Part shown: one piece after another, positions 1 to 8,164 of the stretch
Layout of the letters: each line of letters opens with the position of its first letter
Position numbering within the stretch: the stretch's first letter is position 1
Assembly: GCA_965226965.1 (NCBI GenBank)
Contig: OZ245715.1
Span: 2,976,001 to 3,040,000, forward strand
Reading direction: 5' to 3'
Source: Endoryza foliicola
GTDB lineage: Bacteria; Bacteroidota; Bacteroidia; Chitinophagales; Chitinophagaceae
DNA: 64,000 nucleotides
Notes under the pieces: model-generated
Database searches by the model: none
Seen by the model: the letters and a program-made list of their open reading frames with translations, nothing else
What the model was told of the DNA's origin: nothing
Program-made: the position numbers and the translations under genes

Positions 1-1128
1 ACCGTGTCCTTCTTCTTTATTCGAAATTTCGATGCGCTCTCTCTTGCCGAAATTGGTAGTAATTTCAATCACATCGCCTTCTGTTTCTTCCCAGGGTTGG
101 CGTTCTTTGATCCAAGCATCTAATTTCCCTTTTGTGCCATTAAACGAAATTCTATACCCTTCGTAAGGCGAGTAGGTGGTTAGAGAATAACTTACCTGTA
201 CCTTATTTGCATACTTAATTTGAACTGCCATTTTATCGAAAATGTCTACATCCTCTTTAAATACACATCCATCTCTTGTATATCCATCATAAGCTTCATT
301 TTTCACGTACAGTTCTGTATAGTCGGTGTTTTTCAAAACATCGAAATAAAATGGACATACTGTTTTGTGGGTACATGTTCTACAATGGCTATTTCTATAT
401 GGGCCATTCTTACCATAAAACTCTTGTCCTCCTAAGGCGCTTACTTCTTCAGGGTCAGAGTCAATCCACCAGTTCAATAGATCAAAGTGGTGAGTTGCTT
501 TGTGAACTAAGAGCGAGCCACTATTTTTTCTCAACCGATGCCAGCGTCTGAAATAATCGGCCCCATGATAAACATCCAAATACCAATGGAAATCTACAGA
601 TGTAATTTTACCGATAGTGTCAGCTTGTAACAATTCCCAAATCTTTTGACGATGGGGCGAATAGCGATAATTAAATGTTACGATGATTTTTTTTCCGGTT
701 CTTTTTTCAGCTTGTAAAATGGCTTCACATTTTTCTTCATCAATTGTCATGGGCTTTTCCGTAATGATATTAGCGCCATATTCCATACCTTTAATGATGA
801 ATTCGTGGTGCGTACCGTCTACCGTCATCACCATTAACCAATCGGGTTTTGACTGCTGCATCATTTGATCGAATCCTTTAAAAACAGGGCAGTTAAGGTT
901 AAGCATTTTTTGAAAACTGTGTGCCCTTCCTTCATTGATGTCATAAAGGCCAACAAATTCTACTGTATCGCCGAATTCTGCTAACACAGGGCGTCCCCAC
1001 ATTCCAAGGGCTCTTACACCTGTTCCAACAATCGCTATTTTCATTTTTGGGGGAGTTTGATTTTGATGTAACGTGAATGGTGCCACACCTAGTGCTGCGG
1101 AATGAGCAAAAAAATCCCGACGATTCAT
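1..1128 (-). CDS. Gfo/Idh/MocA family oxidoreductase, Tat-exported (3' end outside window)
   Basis: The frame stays open to the window edge, so 376 N-terminal codons are visible and the C-terminus is missing. Residues 1-20 look like a twin-arginine signal (NRRDFF followed by a hydrophobic stretch). A Rossmann NAD(P)-binding motif GTGVRALG follows at about residue 35, and the family EKP motif is at 124-126. The HKATHHFD segment (210-217) sits where the family has catalytic Lys/His residues. A cysteine group (C249, C252, C258, C288) is unusual for a simple dehydrogenase and could bind a metal. The likely role is NAD(P)-dependent oxidoreduction of a sugar or polyol derivative; the substrate is unknown. 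An internal ATG at codon 29 would give a cytoplasmic form without the Tat signal. Confidence 0.88.
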   Translation of the reverse strand, partial: MNRRDFFAHSAALGVAPFTLHQNQTPPKMKIAIVGTGVRALGMWGRPVLAEFGDTVEFVGLYDINEGRAHSFQKMLNLNCPVFKGFDQMMQQSKPDWLMVMTVDGTHHEFIIKGMEYGANIITEKPMTIDEEKCEAILQAEKRTGKKIIVTFNYRYSPHRQKIWELLQADTIGKITSVDFHWYLDVYHGADYFRRWHRLRKNSGSLLVHKATHHFDLLNWWIDSDPEEVSALGGQEFYGKNGPYRNSHCRTCTHKTVCPFYFDVLKNTDYTELYVKNEAYDGYTRDGCVFKEDVDIFDKMAVQIKYANKVQVSYSLTTYSPYEGYRISFNGTKGKLDAWIKERQPWEETEGDVIEITTNFGKRERIEISNKEEGHG

Positions 1129-1171
1129 GATTGGCTAGTTTTACTAAAGTTATAGAATTGCTTAAAACCAA

Positions 1172-1879
1172 TCAGGCTTTTTTACTGGTAATGGTTGCGA
1201 GACCACCAATCAAGTCAATCAAGGTATGAACAATTATCACATATAGCAGTGATCCGGAATGAAAGAAAAGTAATCCGAACAGTAGTGAAAATACTCCAAT
1301 TTTTAGAACCGCTTCTTTTCCTTGGTACATATGTGCCAAACTAAATACAACCGTTGGAATTACTACCGCCCAAGTACTGGCAAGGAATGTGTGTTGAAGT
1401 ATTGAATGAACATAAGGAATTAAAAAGCCTCTGAACACCACTTCCTCAAATACACCTGCACTTATGCACAGCACCAAATAGGAGGGGAGTTCGCTCCATC
1501 GGGTGGGCATAAAGGGAGCTTTTTTTATCAAATCTTCTGAGTCAACATCCCATTTCAGCGAGTAATACAGATCTCCAAAATACAACGAAGCAAATACGAT
1601 TAGCAAGGTATAGCTAATGGTAGCGGTTGTTTCATCGGGTTGTTTAAAACCAAGAATGTCAAAACTTCTTTGGTAATACAACCAAACCATTACAACTAAG
1701 AAAGCCATCGCGAATAGAAAAATACTATTAGCAATATAAAACTGCCTTTTTTGATGTGAGCTGAATTCGGGAAGTTCTTGTTGGGAAGTTTGATTCCCTT
1801 TAATACCCATTAAAATTGGAATAACTAGCCCAAAAACTAGCGCCAACAAAGCGTCTACAAGGGTAGGTGCATAAATCAT
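1172..1879 (-). CDS. CPBP family intramembrane glutamic endopeptidase
   Basis: This 235-residue, multi-span membrane protein carries the CPBP (CAAX protease / bacteriocin-processing) motif EEVVFR at residues 145-150, with the diglutamate and Arg that mark the family, and a second conserved motif with His183 (SLAHM). Family members are intramembrane proteases, and many bacterial copies have no known substrate. Its ATG overlaps the TGA of coaE by ATGA, so it is translationally coupled as the last gene of the nusB-DUF1573-yajC-coaE run. The substrate cannot be told from context. Confidence 0.88.
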   Translation of the reverse strand: MIYAPTLVDALLALVFGLVIPILMGIKGNQTSQQELPEFSSHQKRQFYIANSIFLFAMAFLVVMVWLYYQRSFDILGFKQPDETTATISYTLLIVFASLYFGDLYYSLKWDVDSEDLIKKAPFMPTRWSELPSYLVLCISAGVFEEVVFRGFLIPYVHSILQHTFLASTWAVVIPTVVFSLAHMYQGKEAVLKIGVFSLLFGLLFFHSGSLLYVIIVHTLIDLIGGLATITSKKA

Positions 1880-2469
1880 ACAGCTTGGGCTCTTTTAATC
1901 AATTCAGCATGTATTCGGAGAACCTGAGGTATAACCGGACTCCGGTCATCGTTTACGATAACATAATCACACAAACGCATTTTAATGATATCGTTGATTT
2001 GCCGGCTCATACGTTCCATTACCGCCTCCCTGGTAGTTTTATCACGGTGCATGGTGCGTTTTATCCTTAATGCTAAAGGTGCCGTAACGCCAATTACGAT
2101 ATCGAGATGTGATTGTGCCCCACTTTCAAAAATAAGTGCAGCCTCTTTAATAGCGTAAGGGCTTTCTTGTTGATGCATCCATGTTTCAGCATCCTGTATG
2201 GTATGTGGATGAACCAAATGGTTGAGGACTTGCAGGCGTTCGGGATTGGAAAAAACGATTTGAGCTAGAAAAGACCTGTTTAACCCTGTAGGAGTATAAA
2301 CTTCAGGCCCAAATTCTTCAATCAGCGATTGTTTCAAGGCTTCGTTTTCATTCATGATCTTTTTCGCCCGAGAATCTGCATCATAAATAGGAATGCCCAT
2401 AACCATGAATATCCCGGCAATGGTGGATTTCCCCGACCCAATTCCTCCTGTTAGTCCAACTCTAAGCAT
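1876..2469 (-). CDS. coaE: Dephospho-CoA kinase
   Basis: A 197-residue kinase that phosphorylates the ribose 3'-OH of dephospho-CoA, the last step of coenzyme A synthesis. The P-loop GGIGSGKST lies at residues 9-17, directly after the first beta strand, as in all CoaE proteins. The motif DADSRAKK and the late segment ending VIVNDD also fit the family. The start is the ATG giving MLRVGLTGG; a TTG two codons upstream is possible but unlikely. It follows yajC after a terminator and overlaps the CPBP gene by four bases. coaD, the preceding pathway step, is at 13.2 kb. Confidence 0.95.
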   Translation of the reverse strand: MLRVGLTGGIGSGKSTIAGIFMVMGIPIYDADSRAKKIMNENEALKQSLIEEFGPEVYTPTGLNRSFLAQIVFSNPERLQVLNHLVHPHTIQDAETWMHQQESPYAIKEAALIFESGAQSHLDIVIGVTAPLALRIKRTMHRDKTTREAVMERMSRQINDIIKMRLCDYVIVNDDRSPVIPQVLRIHAELIKRAQAV

Positions 2470-2483
2470 AATCAAAAATAGGA

Positions 2484-2513
2484 CAAAAAAATCCCCCGAA
2501 AGGATTTCGGGGG
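2484..2513 (-). terminator. Rho-independent terminator after yajC
   Basis: On the minus strand a 9-bp GC-rich stem (CCCCCGAAA / TTTCGGGGG) is followed by a run of eight T residues. It lies between the yajC stop and the coaE start, so it should end or attenuate transcripts entering coaE. Confidence 0.85.
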
Positions 2514-2520
2514 ACGATGA

Positions 2521-2850
2521 TTATTTTGCTGCAGGGGCTTGGTTCAAAGCTTTCGACCATTCAATAGAGATCGCGCTTTTTTCAACTTTGATATAACTGC
2601 CCGGGCTTGTTTCCAACATAATGGTTGTACCGTCTTCGTTTACTTTGTTGATTGTTCCGTGGATACCGGCGATTGTTACAATTTTGTCACCTTTTTGTAG
2701 ATCCGTTTGGAACTGCTTTGCTTCTTTTGCCTTTTTAGCTTGAGGACGGATCATGAAGAAATAGAATACTACGATCATACCGCCTAATAAAACCAACTGA
2801 AGCGTACCGCCACCGGCAGGAGCTTGCAATAAATACACAAGTGTTGTCAT
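2521..2850 (-). CDS. yajC: Preprotein translocase subunit YajC
   Basis: A 109-residue, single-span inner-membrane protein of the SecDF-YajC accessory complex. One hydrophobic segment (about residues 18-36) is followed by the family signature MIRPQAKKAKE and a soluble domain with GDKIVTIAGIHGTI. The N-terminal Ala/Gly-rich lead and overall length are normal for Bacteroidota YajC. It sits downstream of nusB and the DUF1573 lipoprotein, a gene order often seen in this phylum, and is followed by a strong terminator. Confidence 0.95.
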   Translation of the reverse strand: MTTLVYLLQAPAGGGTLQLVLLGGMIVVFYFFMIRPQAKKAKEAKQFQTDLQKGDKIVTIAGIHGTINKVNEDGTTIMLETSPGSYIKVEKSAISIEWSKALNQAPAAK

Positions 2851-2875
2851 TTTTGAGAGTTATTATATTAAAAAA

Positions 2876-3334
2876 CTAATTCGCTGCTTTCTTTACTTTT
2901 ACATCAAACCACAAGGTATAAATGTTTACCATGGTATTGGCATAAACGGTGATATTCTTTTTTTGTATGCCTTCTTTGCCTTTACTGTCAAACTCGGCAG
3001 TTATTTCGCCACTTGCGCCTGGGGCGATGGGTTCCTTCGGATAGTCGGCAACTGTACATCCGCAACCGGGCTGCACCTTTTCAATAATCAAAGGCTTATT
3101 ACCACTATTTTTAAACTTATAATTAATTTTCAAAACTTGACCGTTTTCGATTTCACCCATTGAACGACTCGAATCGATCCATTCAATTTTGGTGAAGTTT
3201 GCAGTATCCCTTTTTACAGTATTGTCGGGCATAACTACGGGTTCATATCCTTTTTTTTCCTTGTCAGTAGTATTCAAACAAGAAACACCAACCAAAGAAA
3301 TGACTGAAGCCAGTATAAAGGTTCTCGCTTTCAT
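2876..3334 (-). CDS. DUF1573 domain lipoprotein
   Basis: A 152-residue predicted lipoprotein: the signal peptide ends in VGVSC with Cys19 as the lipidation site. Residues of about 48-145 form an Ig-like DUF1573 domain with the hallmark VQPGCGCTVADY, which contains the CxC of this family. The domain is beta-rich and widespread in Bacteroidota; its biochemical role is unknown. It lies 4 bases downstream of nusB and 25 bases upstream of yajC, so the three are probably cotranscribed. Confidence 0.9.
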   Translation of the reverse strand: MKARTFILASVISLVGVSCLNTTDKEKKGYEPVVMPDNTVKRDTANFTKIEWIDSSRSMGEIENGQVLKINYKFKNSGNKPLIIEKVQPGCGCTVADYPKEPIAPGASGEITAEFDSKGKEGIQKKNITVYANTMVNIYTLWFDVKVKKAAN

Positions 3335-3338
3335 ATGA

Positions 3339-4274
3339 TTATTTATTGGGTTTAAAACTGATTTTATGAAGATTGTTGTCTCTTACCAAGTCTTTATGAA
3401 TATTATCTAAAATTCCATTTATAAACTGCCCACTTTGAGGTGTGCTGTATTCTTTTGCAAGATCAATGTATTCGTTGATGGTTACTTTTGGAGGGATGGT
3501 TTCAAAAAACAGAAATTCACATACCCCCATTTTCATCAAAATCATGTCTAAAACTGCGATCCGCTCCGAATCCCAATTCTTCAGTTTGGGTTTGATGTAT
3601 TCCATGCATACTTCATTCTTTTCAATTACTGCCTTCAATAGATTGAAAGCGAATTTTGACTTTTCTTCCGAAAGCAAATCTGAAAAATTATAGGTATGGG
3701 GTTTTGAAAGAAAATTATTAACCAACAGCACAATCATTTCTCCATCGTCTTGCCAATTGGTGAATAACTCCTCTACGTGGTTGATGAAATCCTCATTTGG
3801 CAACAAAAGTTCGCTGAATATGTAATCAAGGATAGCTTTCTCCGATTTCTTGTCTCTCGATGGAGTAGCGATATAAGTTTGATAGATATCGGTTGTAACT
3901 AATTGAAGGTATATTTTTTTGATAAGATCGTGGTTTACCCAATGTGCCGGCTTTTCTTCTTTAACAACAGCTTGCCAACTGGGTAATTCGTTAATGATCC
4001 ACAATAATTCGTTTCCGGCCAATTTTGTGTTAACAGATAGGTCTTCAGCACTGGGCAAGTGCTTGGAAGCACGGTTGCGGGCATCTTCTTCTACATATCT
4101 TGCAACTTCACAAATGCTATTGATAATATGAACCAATAATTGTTTAGAGAGATCGAAATGTTTTTGTAGTAGTTTTCTGGGTTGAATCGAATTAACGGGT
4201 TGATTATCCTCCATAGTTTCTGAAGCGTAGAGCGCTTGCATCACTTTCACTCGAATATTTCTTCTGCTGATCAT
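3339..4274 (-). CDS. nusB: Transcription antitermination factor NusB
   Basis: NusB binds boxA RNA with NusE (S10) during antitermination of rRNA operons. This 311-residue form is much longer than the roughly 140-residue E. coli protein, as is usual in Bacteroidota. It opens with SRRNIRVKVMQALYA, the NusB N-terminal helix, and ends with the canonical core containing ERIAVLDMILMKMG and KVTINEYIDLAKEY. The extra length lies between these parts. It is the first gene of a minus-strand run with its own upstream promoter box at 4299-4306. Confidence 0.93.
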   Translation of the reverse strand: MISRRNIRVKVMQALYASETMEDNQPVNSIQPRKLLQKHFDLSKQLLVHIINSICEVARYVEEDARNRASKHLPSAEDLSVNTKLAGNELLWIINELPSWQAVVKEEKPAHWVNHDLIKKIYLQLVTTDIYQTYIATPSRDKKSEKAILDYIFSELLLPNEDFINHVEELFTNWQDDGEMIVLLVNNFLSKPHTYNFSDLLSEEKSKFAFNLLKAVIEKNEVCMEYIKPKLKNWDSERIAVLDMILMKMGVCEFLFFETIPPKVTINEYIDLAKEYSTPQSGQFINGILDNIHKDLVRDNNLHKISFKPNK

Positions 4275-4298
4275 GAATCAATGAACTTTATTGAGGCG

Positions 4299-4306
4299 CA
4301 AAATTA
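4299..4306 (-). promoter_or_regulatory. Candidate -7 box (TAATTTTG) for nusB
   Basis: TAATTTTG matches the Bacteroidota -7 consensus TAnnTTTG and lies 24 nt upstream of the nusB ATG. No clear -33 TTTG was found at the usual 19-nt spacing. Confidence 0.5.
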
Positions 4307-4411
4307 GGCAAAACTGCTGAAAACTCCTCGAAAACCGATGTGCGAAACAACTAAAAATCGCAAGTTTGGAAGACTGGTAGAAACCAGGCTGCTATTCTTT
4401 GACTGTAAAAT

Positions 4412-4481
4412 TGACATTCTACGGCAGCGTTTAGGGGCTGATAATCAGCCAGTACTGACAAGTTTTAACAAAAAACTGACA
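4412..4481. repeat. TGACA direct repeats and GGCTGA inverted repeat upstream of groES
   Basis: TGACA occurs at 4412, 4456 and 4477; the last two are extended to CTGACA and are 21 bp apart, two helical turns. A perfect GGCTGA-TAA-TCAGCC inverted repeat lies at 4436-4450 between them. The 315-bp gap between nusB and groES (4275-4589) otherwise holds only the promoters and the leader hairpin noted separately. A role in heat-shock control of groESL is inference. Confidence 0.4.
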
Positions 4482-4528
4482 TTGCTTCCTTTTTTTTGAG
4501 CGGACACGCCACTGGTATGAAATTCGAT

Positions 4529-4536
4529 TACCTTTG
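4529..4536 (+). promoter_or_regulatory. Candidate -7 box (TACCTTTG) for groES-groEL
   Basis: TACCTTTG is an exact match to TAnnTTTG, 53 nt before the groES ATG. Transcription would start near 4541, just at the base of the hairpin at 4542-4555. No TTTG is found 19 nt upstream, which fits a promoter that needs an activator or an alternative sigma factor. Confidence 0.5.
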
Positions 4537-4541
4537 CTGCC

Positions 4542-4555
4542 CGCTCTAAAGAGCG
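4542..4555 (+). promoter_or_regulatory. Hairpin at predicted 5' end of groESL mRNA
   Basis: CGCTCT-AA-AGAGCG is a perfect 6-bp inverted repeat located where the groES transcript should begin. It could act as an operator or as a 5' stabilising stem. It does not match the CIRCE element sequence. Confidence 0.35.
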
Positions 4556-4589
4556 AACTAAATCATTCAAAAACTCAAAACGATAAGTT

Positions 4590-4871
4590 ATGGCTAAAAA
4601 GTTAAGTGTTACCCCTTTGCACGACCGGGTAATTGTGAAACCTGCGAAAGCTGAAGAAAAAACTGCCGGTGGAATTATCATCCCCGATACGGCTAAAGAA
4701 AAACCACAACGTGGTATTGTTGTAGCCGCTGGCCCTGGTAAGAAAGATGAGCCTGTTACCGTTAAAGTTGGCGATACCGTTCTTTATGGTAAATATGCCG
4801 GAACAGAAATCCAAATTGAAGGCGATGATCTATTGATCATGCGTGAAAGCGATATCCTCGCAATCGTTTAA
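4590..4871 (+). CDS. groS: Co-chaperonin GroES
   Basis: A 93-residue co-chaperonin that caps GroEL. It shows PLHDRVIVKPAKAEEKTAGG at the N-terminus, the mobile loop region, and the family ends GDTVLYGKYAGTEI and LIMRESDILAIV. The length is normal. It is 41 bases upstream of groEL and shares its promoter region. Confidence 0.98.
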   Translation: MAKKLSVTPLHDRVIVKPAKAEEKTAGGIIIPDTAKEKPQRGIVVAAGPGKKDEPVTVKVGDTVLYGKYAGTEIQIEGDDLLIMRESDILAIV

Positions 4872-4912
4872 TCGAGTCAATCTTTATTCATTAATTTCAA
4901 ATAACACAACAT

Positions 4913-6550
4913 ATGGCAAAGCAATTGTTTTTCGACATTGAAGCCCGTAACAGAATGAAGCGTGGTGTTGACATCCTCGCGAACGCAGTGAAAGTAACAC
5001 TCGGACCTAAAGGTCGTAACGTAGTAATTGAAAAGAAATTTGGAGCACCTGCTGTAACAAAAGACGGTGTTTCAGTAGCTAAAGAAATTGAATTAGAAGA
5101 TCCAATTGAGAACATGGGTGCTCAAATGGTGAAAGAAGTAGCAAGCAAAACTGCTGATATTGCAGGTGATGGTACAACAACTGCAACTGTTTTAGCTCAA
5201 TCTATCATCGCAGAAGGCTTGAAAATGGTAGCTGCAGGTAGTAACCCAATGGATCTGAAGCGTGGTATGGACAAAGCTGTTGCTAAAGTAATCGAAAACT
5301 TAGCAGCTCAAAGCCAAACGGTAGGCACTGATACCAAAAAGATCCAACAAGTAGCTTCTATTTCTGCTAACAATGACGAAACAATCGGTAAGTTAATTGC
5401 TGAAGCTTTCGGTAAAGTTGGTAAAGAGGGTGTAATTACTGTGGAAGAAGCGAAAGGTACAGACACTACAGTTGATGTTGTAGAAGGTATGCAGTTCGAC
5501 CGCGGATATATCTCACCATATTTCGTTACAAACAGCGAAAAAATGGAAGCAGAATTGCAAAATCCTTATATCCTGATCTACGATAAAAAGATCAGTGCAA
5601 TGAAAGACATTCTTCACATTTTGGAGAAAGTTGCACAAGGTGGTCGTCCTTTGTTGATCATTGCTGAAGATTTAGAAGGTGAAGCATTGGCAACATTGGT
5701 AGTTAATAAATTAAGAGGTACATTGAAAGTAGCTGCTGTTAAAGCACCTGGTTTCGGTGACCGTAGAAAAGAAATGTTGCAAGACATTGCGATCCTTACA
5801 AAAGGTGTAGTGATCAGCGAAGAACAAGGTTTCAAATTGGAGAATGCTGACCTGAGTTATTTAGGTACTGCTGCTTCTGTAACTATCGACAAAGACAATA
5901 CTACAGTAGTTGGTGGAAAAGGCAAGAAAGATGATATCAATGCTCGTGTAAATCAGATCAAAGCTCAAATTGAAGTAACTACTTCTGATTACGACAGAGA
6001 AAAATTACAAGAGCGTTTGGCTAAATTGAGTGGTGGTGTAGCTGTACTTTATGTAGGCGCTGCAACTGAAGTTGAGATGAAAGAGAAGAAAGATCGCGTA
6101 GACGACGCTTTGCATGCTACTCGCGCTGCTGTTGAAGAAGGAATTGTTCCTGGTGGTGGTGTTGCTTTCATTCGTGCAATTGAAGGTTTGGATAAATTAA
6201 AAGGAGCTAATGAAGATGAAGCTACCGGTATTGCAATCGTAAGAAGAGCATTGGAAGAGCCTTTGCGTCAAATTGTTGCCAACGCAGGTATCGAAGGTTC
6301 TATTGTAGTTCAGAAAGTTAAAGAAGGAAAAGCTGACTACGGTTTCAACGCTCGTACAGAAACTTACGAAAACATGTTGAAAGCAGGTGTAATCGATCCT
6401 ACGAAAGTAGCTCGTATTGCTCTCGAAAACGCGTCATCAATTGCAGGTATGTTGTTGACTACTGAATGTGTAGTTGCCGACAAGCCTAAGAAAGAAGAGG
6501 CAGGACATGCTCATCCGGGTGCTCCTGGAATGGGTGGAATGGATTACTAA
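4913..6550 (+). CDS. groL: Chaperonin GroEL (Hsp60)
   Basis: The 545-residue group I chaperonin forms the double heptameric ring that folds proteins in an ATP-dependent cycle with GroES. Visible signatures include the ATP-binding LGPKGRNV, DGTTTATVLAQ and the late AAVEEGIVPGGG. The C-terminus ends in a short Gly/Met tail (GAPGMGGMDY) after a His/Pro-rich linker, as is common in Bacteroidota. The reading frame is intact and highly conserved. Transcription ends at the palindromic terminator at 6571. Confidence 0.99.
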   Translation: MAKQLFFDIEARNRMKRGVDILANAVKVTLGPKGRNVVIEKKFGAPAVTKDGVSVAKEIELEDPIENMGAQMVKEVASKTADIAGDGTTTATVLAQSIIAEGLKMVAAGSNPMDLKRGMDKAVAKVIENLAAQSQTVGTDTKKIQQVASISANNDETIGKLIAEAFGKVGKEGVITVEEAKGTDTTVDVVEGMQFDRGYISPYFVTNSEKMEAELQNPYILIYDKKISAMKDILHILEKVAQGGRPLLIIAEDLEGEALATLVVNKLRGTLKVAAVKAPGFGDRRKEMLQDIAILTKGVVISEEQGFKLENADLSYLGTAASVTIDKDNTTVVGGKGKKDDINARVNQIKAQIEVTTSDYDREKLQERLAKLSGGVAVLYVGAATEVEMKEKKDRVDDALHATRAAVEEGIVPGGGVAFIRAIEGLDKLKGANEDEATGIAIVRRALEEPLRQIVANAGIEGSIVVQKVKEGKADYGFNARTETYENMLKAGVIDPTKVARIALENASSIAGMLLTTECVVADKPKKEEAGHAHPGAPGMGGMDY

Positions 6551-6570
6551 TAACGTAAGTTCCAGATACA

Positions 6571-6601
6571 AAAAAACCGATCTCATGAGATCGGTTTTTT
6601 T
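6571..6601. terminator. Bidirectional terminator between groEL and a convergent gene
   Basis: Positions 6571-6600 form a perfect 30-bp palindrome whose core is CCGATCTC/GAGATCGG flanked by A6 and T6 runs. It can terminate both groEL (plus) and the YqaE-like gene (minus). Confidence 0.9.
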
Positions 6602-6621
6602 ATTTATTAGTGTCTTGAAAA

Positions 6622-7044
6622 TTAAATAGCATCAAATACTACAAGCAAAGCAAAAATTACAGCCGGAATCCAAAACAGAAAACAAAGTAATAGGCTGATC
6701 CAAAACTTAGAAGTAATCGCGTTTTCTTTTAAATATACAGCCAACGGTGGAAGTAAGATGGCTAGAATAGCAAGTAAAAGCGTGTCGGTGTCAGAAGCTT
6801 TTCCGGCCTTTTTATCAGCACGGTATTCTTTCATGGTTTTCTTTACATCTTTAATTCTATTCTTGCGTTCTTTGTTCGACAAGCTTTCAAACTCCTTTAA
6901 GGCATTTTTTACAACTTCTTCGTTTGGCAAACTTGAACTGTCAACTGAAGCAGGAGTGCTGGCGATAGAGGCACTGTAAACTGGATTTAAGAAACTGGCT
7001 CCTGCAAGAGTAAGCGTAAGAATTTTGTAACGTAAACGTCTCAT
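6622..7044 (-). CDS. Signal-peptide protein with C-terminal YqaE/Pmp3-like membrane domain
   Basis: A 140-residue protein. The chosen ATG gives a signal-like N-terminus (MRRLRYKILTLTLAG); the frame is open further upstream but that part would overlap the next gene. A Lys/Glu-rich helical middle (about residues 45-85) precedes two transmembrane helices with ILLPPLAVYLKE and FWISLLLCFLFWIPAVI, which resemble the YqaE/Pmp3 proteolipid family (PPLxV and IPxxI motifs). Pmp3 proteins affect membrane potential in other organisms; no function is proven for this longer type. It has its own promoter box at 7066-7073. Confidence 0.82.
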   Translation of the reverse strand: MRRLRYKILTLTLAGASFLNPVYSASIASTPASVDSSSLPNEEVVKNALKEFESLSNKERKNRIKDVKKTMKEYRADKKAGKASDTDTLLLAILAILLPPLAVYLKENAITSKFWISLLLCFLFWIPAVIFALLVVFDAI

Positions 7045-7065
7045 AGTAAAAAATTTAATATGAGG

Positions 7066-7073
7066 CAAAGGTA
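7066..7073 (-). promoter_or_regulatory. Candidate -7 box (TACCTTTG) for the YqaE-like gene
   Basis: TACCTTTG on the minus strand, 21 nt before the chosen ATG at 7044. Its position supports that start over the longer upstream frame. Confidence 0.5.
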
Positions 7074-7121
7074 CCCCTTTCGCAATATAAAAGGCACAGG
7101 AACTAAATATTAAACTATTTC

Positions 7122-7913
7122 TTATAAGATCTCCGTCCAAGTATGGTCCGCCAATAGTTTTACCGATGCAACGGCCTTTTTAAATGGAGCAGATCTTCCC
7201 CATTCTTTCGGACTAACCATCGATAAGAGATGTGAGCCGTCTTTTCTTTCATATAAATAATATATCTGACCAATCACCGGCTGGAAATTCAGTTGGGCGC
7301 CATAAATGATCATAGAAAGCTCTTTGCGCTTTTGGATTTCTTGTGCTTGAATGGCTAATAATTCAATTTGTTTTCGAATTTGCTCTAACTGCATATTGGT
7401 TTGTTCTTCCATTGCAGTAAGTGCTTTGTGCCTGATAACGCCCTCTTCTGTATGTTTAATTACAGCACCGGATACCGAGGCTGAGTAAGGAAGCACACTC
7501 AATTGTTTATGAAAAATCTCAACATTCGTATACGCCTCACCGGTTTCATTTCTGCCCTTTTGAGTTAGTTTCAAGTAACCATTGGGCTGAAGTTCGTGGA
7601 GCAATTCTAGCCACAATTCATTGCTTCTGTACAGTTTTATAATGAGCGTAATGCCATCTGGAAAATCGAGTTCTGAAGCCTCGGCAATCTCTTGGTGTTC
7701 CATTGGTTGGAGGCCACTACCAGCCTGCACGGTGTAAGAAGAATTAAATGCTTGGTTTTCGAGAGTAACCCAATTGTGCTCGATATATAATTGCTTTTCT
7801 TCACCATTCGATTGAATCTTGTAAATTCCACTCTTTGGTCGTTCCCCAAAGTCATAAGTTCCTCGTTCAGGAAATAATTGCCAACTTCCAATAAAATTGT
7901 ATGCTTGTACCAT
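7122..7913 (-). CDS. DUF2452-like conserved hypothetical protein
   Basis: A 263-residue soluble protein. The C-terminal third (FQPVIGQIYYLYERKDG, then SMVSPKEWG, then LLADHTW) resembles the DUF2452 family as I recall it. The N-terminal part is beta-rich, with FIGSWQLFPERGTYDFG near the start, and a coiled-coil stretch rich in Gln/Glu (about residues 170-200) separates the two. No signal peptide or membrane span is present. It is transcribed alone, between the YqaE-like gene and the divergent prfB. Function is unknown. Confidence 0.8.
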   Translation of the reverse strand: MVQAYNFIGSWQLFPERGTYDFGERPKSGIYKIQSNGEEKQLYIEHNWVTLENQAFNSSYTVQAGSGLQPMEHQEIAEASELDFPDGITLIIKLYRSNELWLELLHELQPNGYLKLTQKGRNETGEAYTNVEIFHKQLSVLPYSASVSGAVIKHTEEGVIRHKALTAMEEQTNMQLEQIRKQIELLAIQAQEIQKRKELSMIIYGAQLNFQPVIGQIYYLYERKDGSHLLSMVSPKEWGRSAPFKKAVASVKLLADHTWTEIL

Positions 7914-8152
7914 GTGTTACAATATTACAAAAAAGCCTCTCAAATGTTTAGATTTCAATCTTTACACTCTAACAAAAGACGAACAAACTTTGTACGTGTT
8001 TGCTTTTAATAATTGGAGACGGAAACTTTAAAACAGTTGCCTTCAGAAAGTATTGGATCTTTGGATGAAGGGGGGGAGCCTCGTCATGTTTTGAGTCAAC
8101 GCTTCTTGGGTGAAATTTAGGCTGAAAAACCTTCCTTAATCCTGAAACCTGT

Positions 8153-8160
8153 TATCTTTG
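8153..8160 (+). promoter_or_regulatory. -7 box (TATCTTTG) 4 nt before the prfB ATG
   Basis: An exact TAnnTTTG match ends at 8160 and the prfB ATG begins at 8165, so the predicted transcript starts at or within a few bases of the start codon (leaderless). The 251-bp gap before prfB (7914-8164) shows no other feature. Confidence 0.6.
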
Positions 8161-8164
8161 CAGC

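Noticed and set aside
941..1171. Open frame on the minus strand overlapping the 5' end of the Gfo/Idh gene
   Set aside because: The Gfo/Idh frame has a Tat signal, Rossmann and EKP motifs; the overlapping frame has none and is a shadow.
4275..4589. CIRCE element (HrcA operator) upstream of groES
   Set aside because: No TTAGCACTC-N9-GAGTGCTAA-like sequence was found; only unrelated repeats are present.
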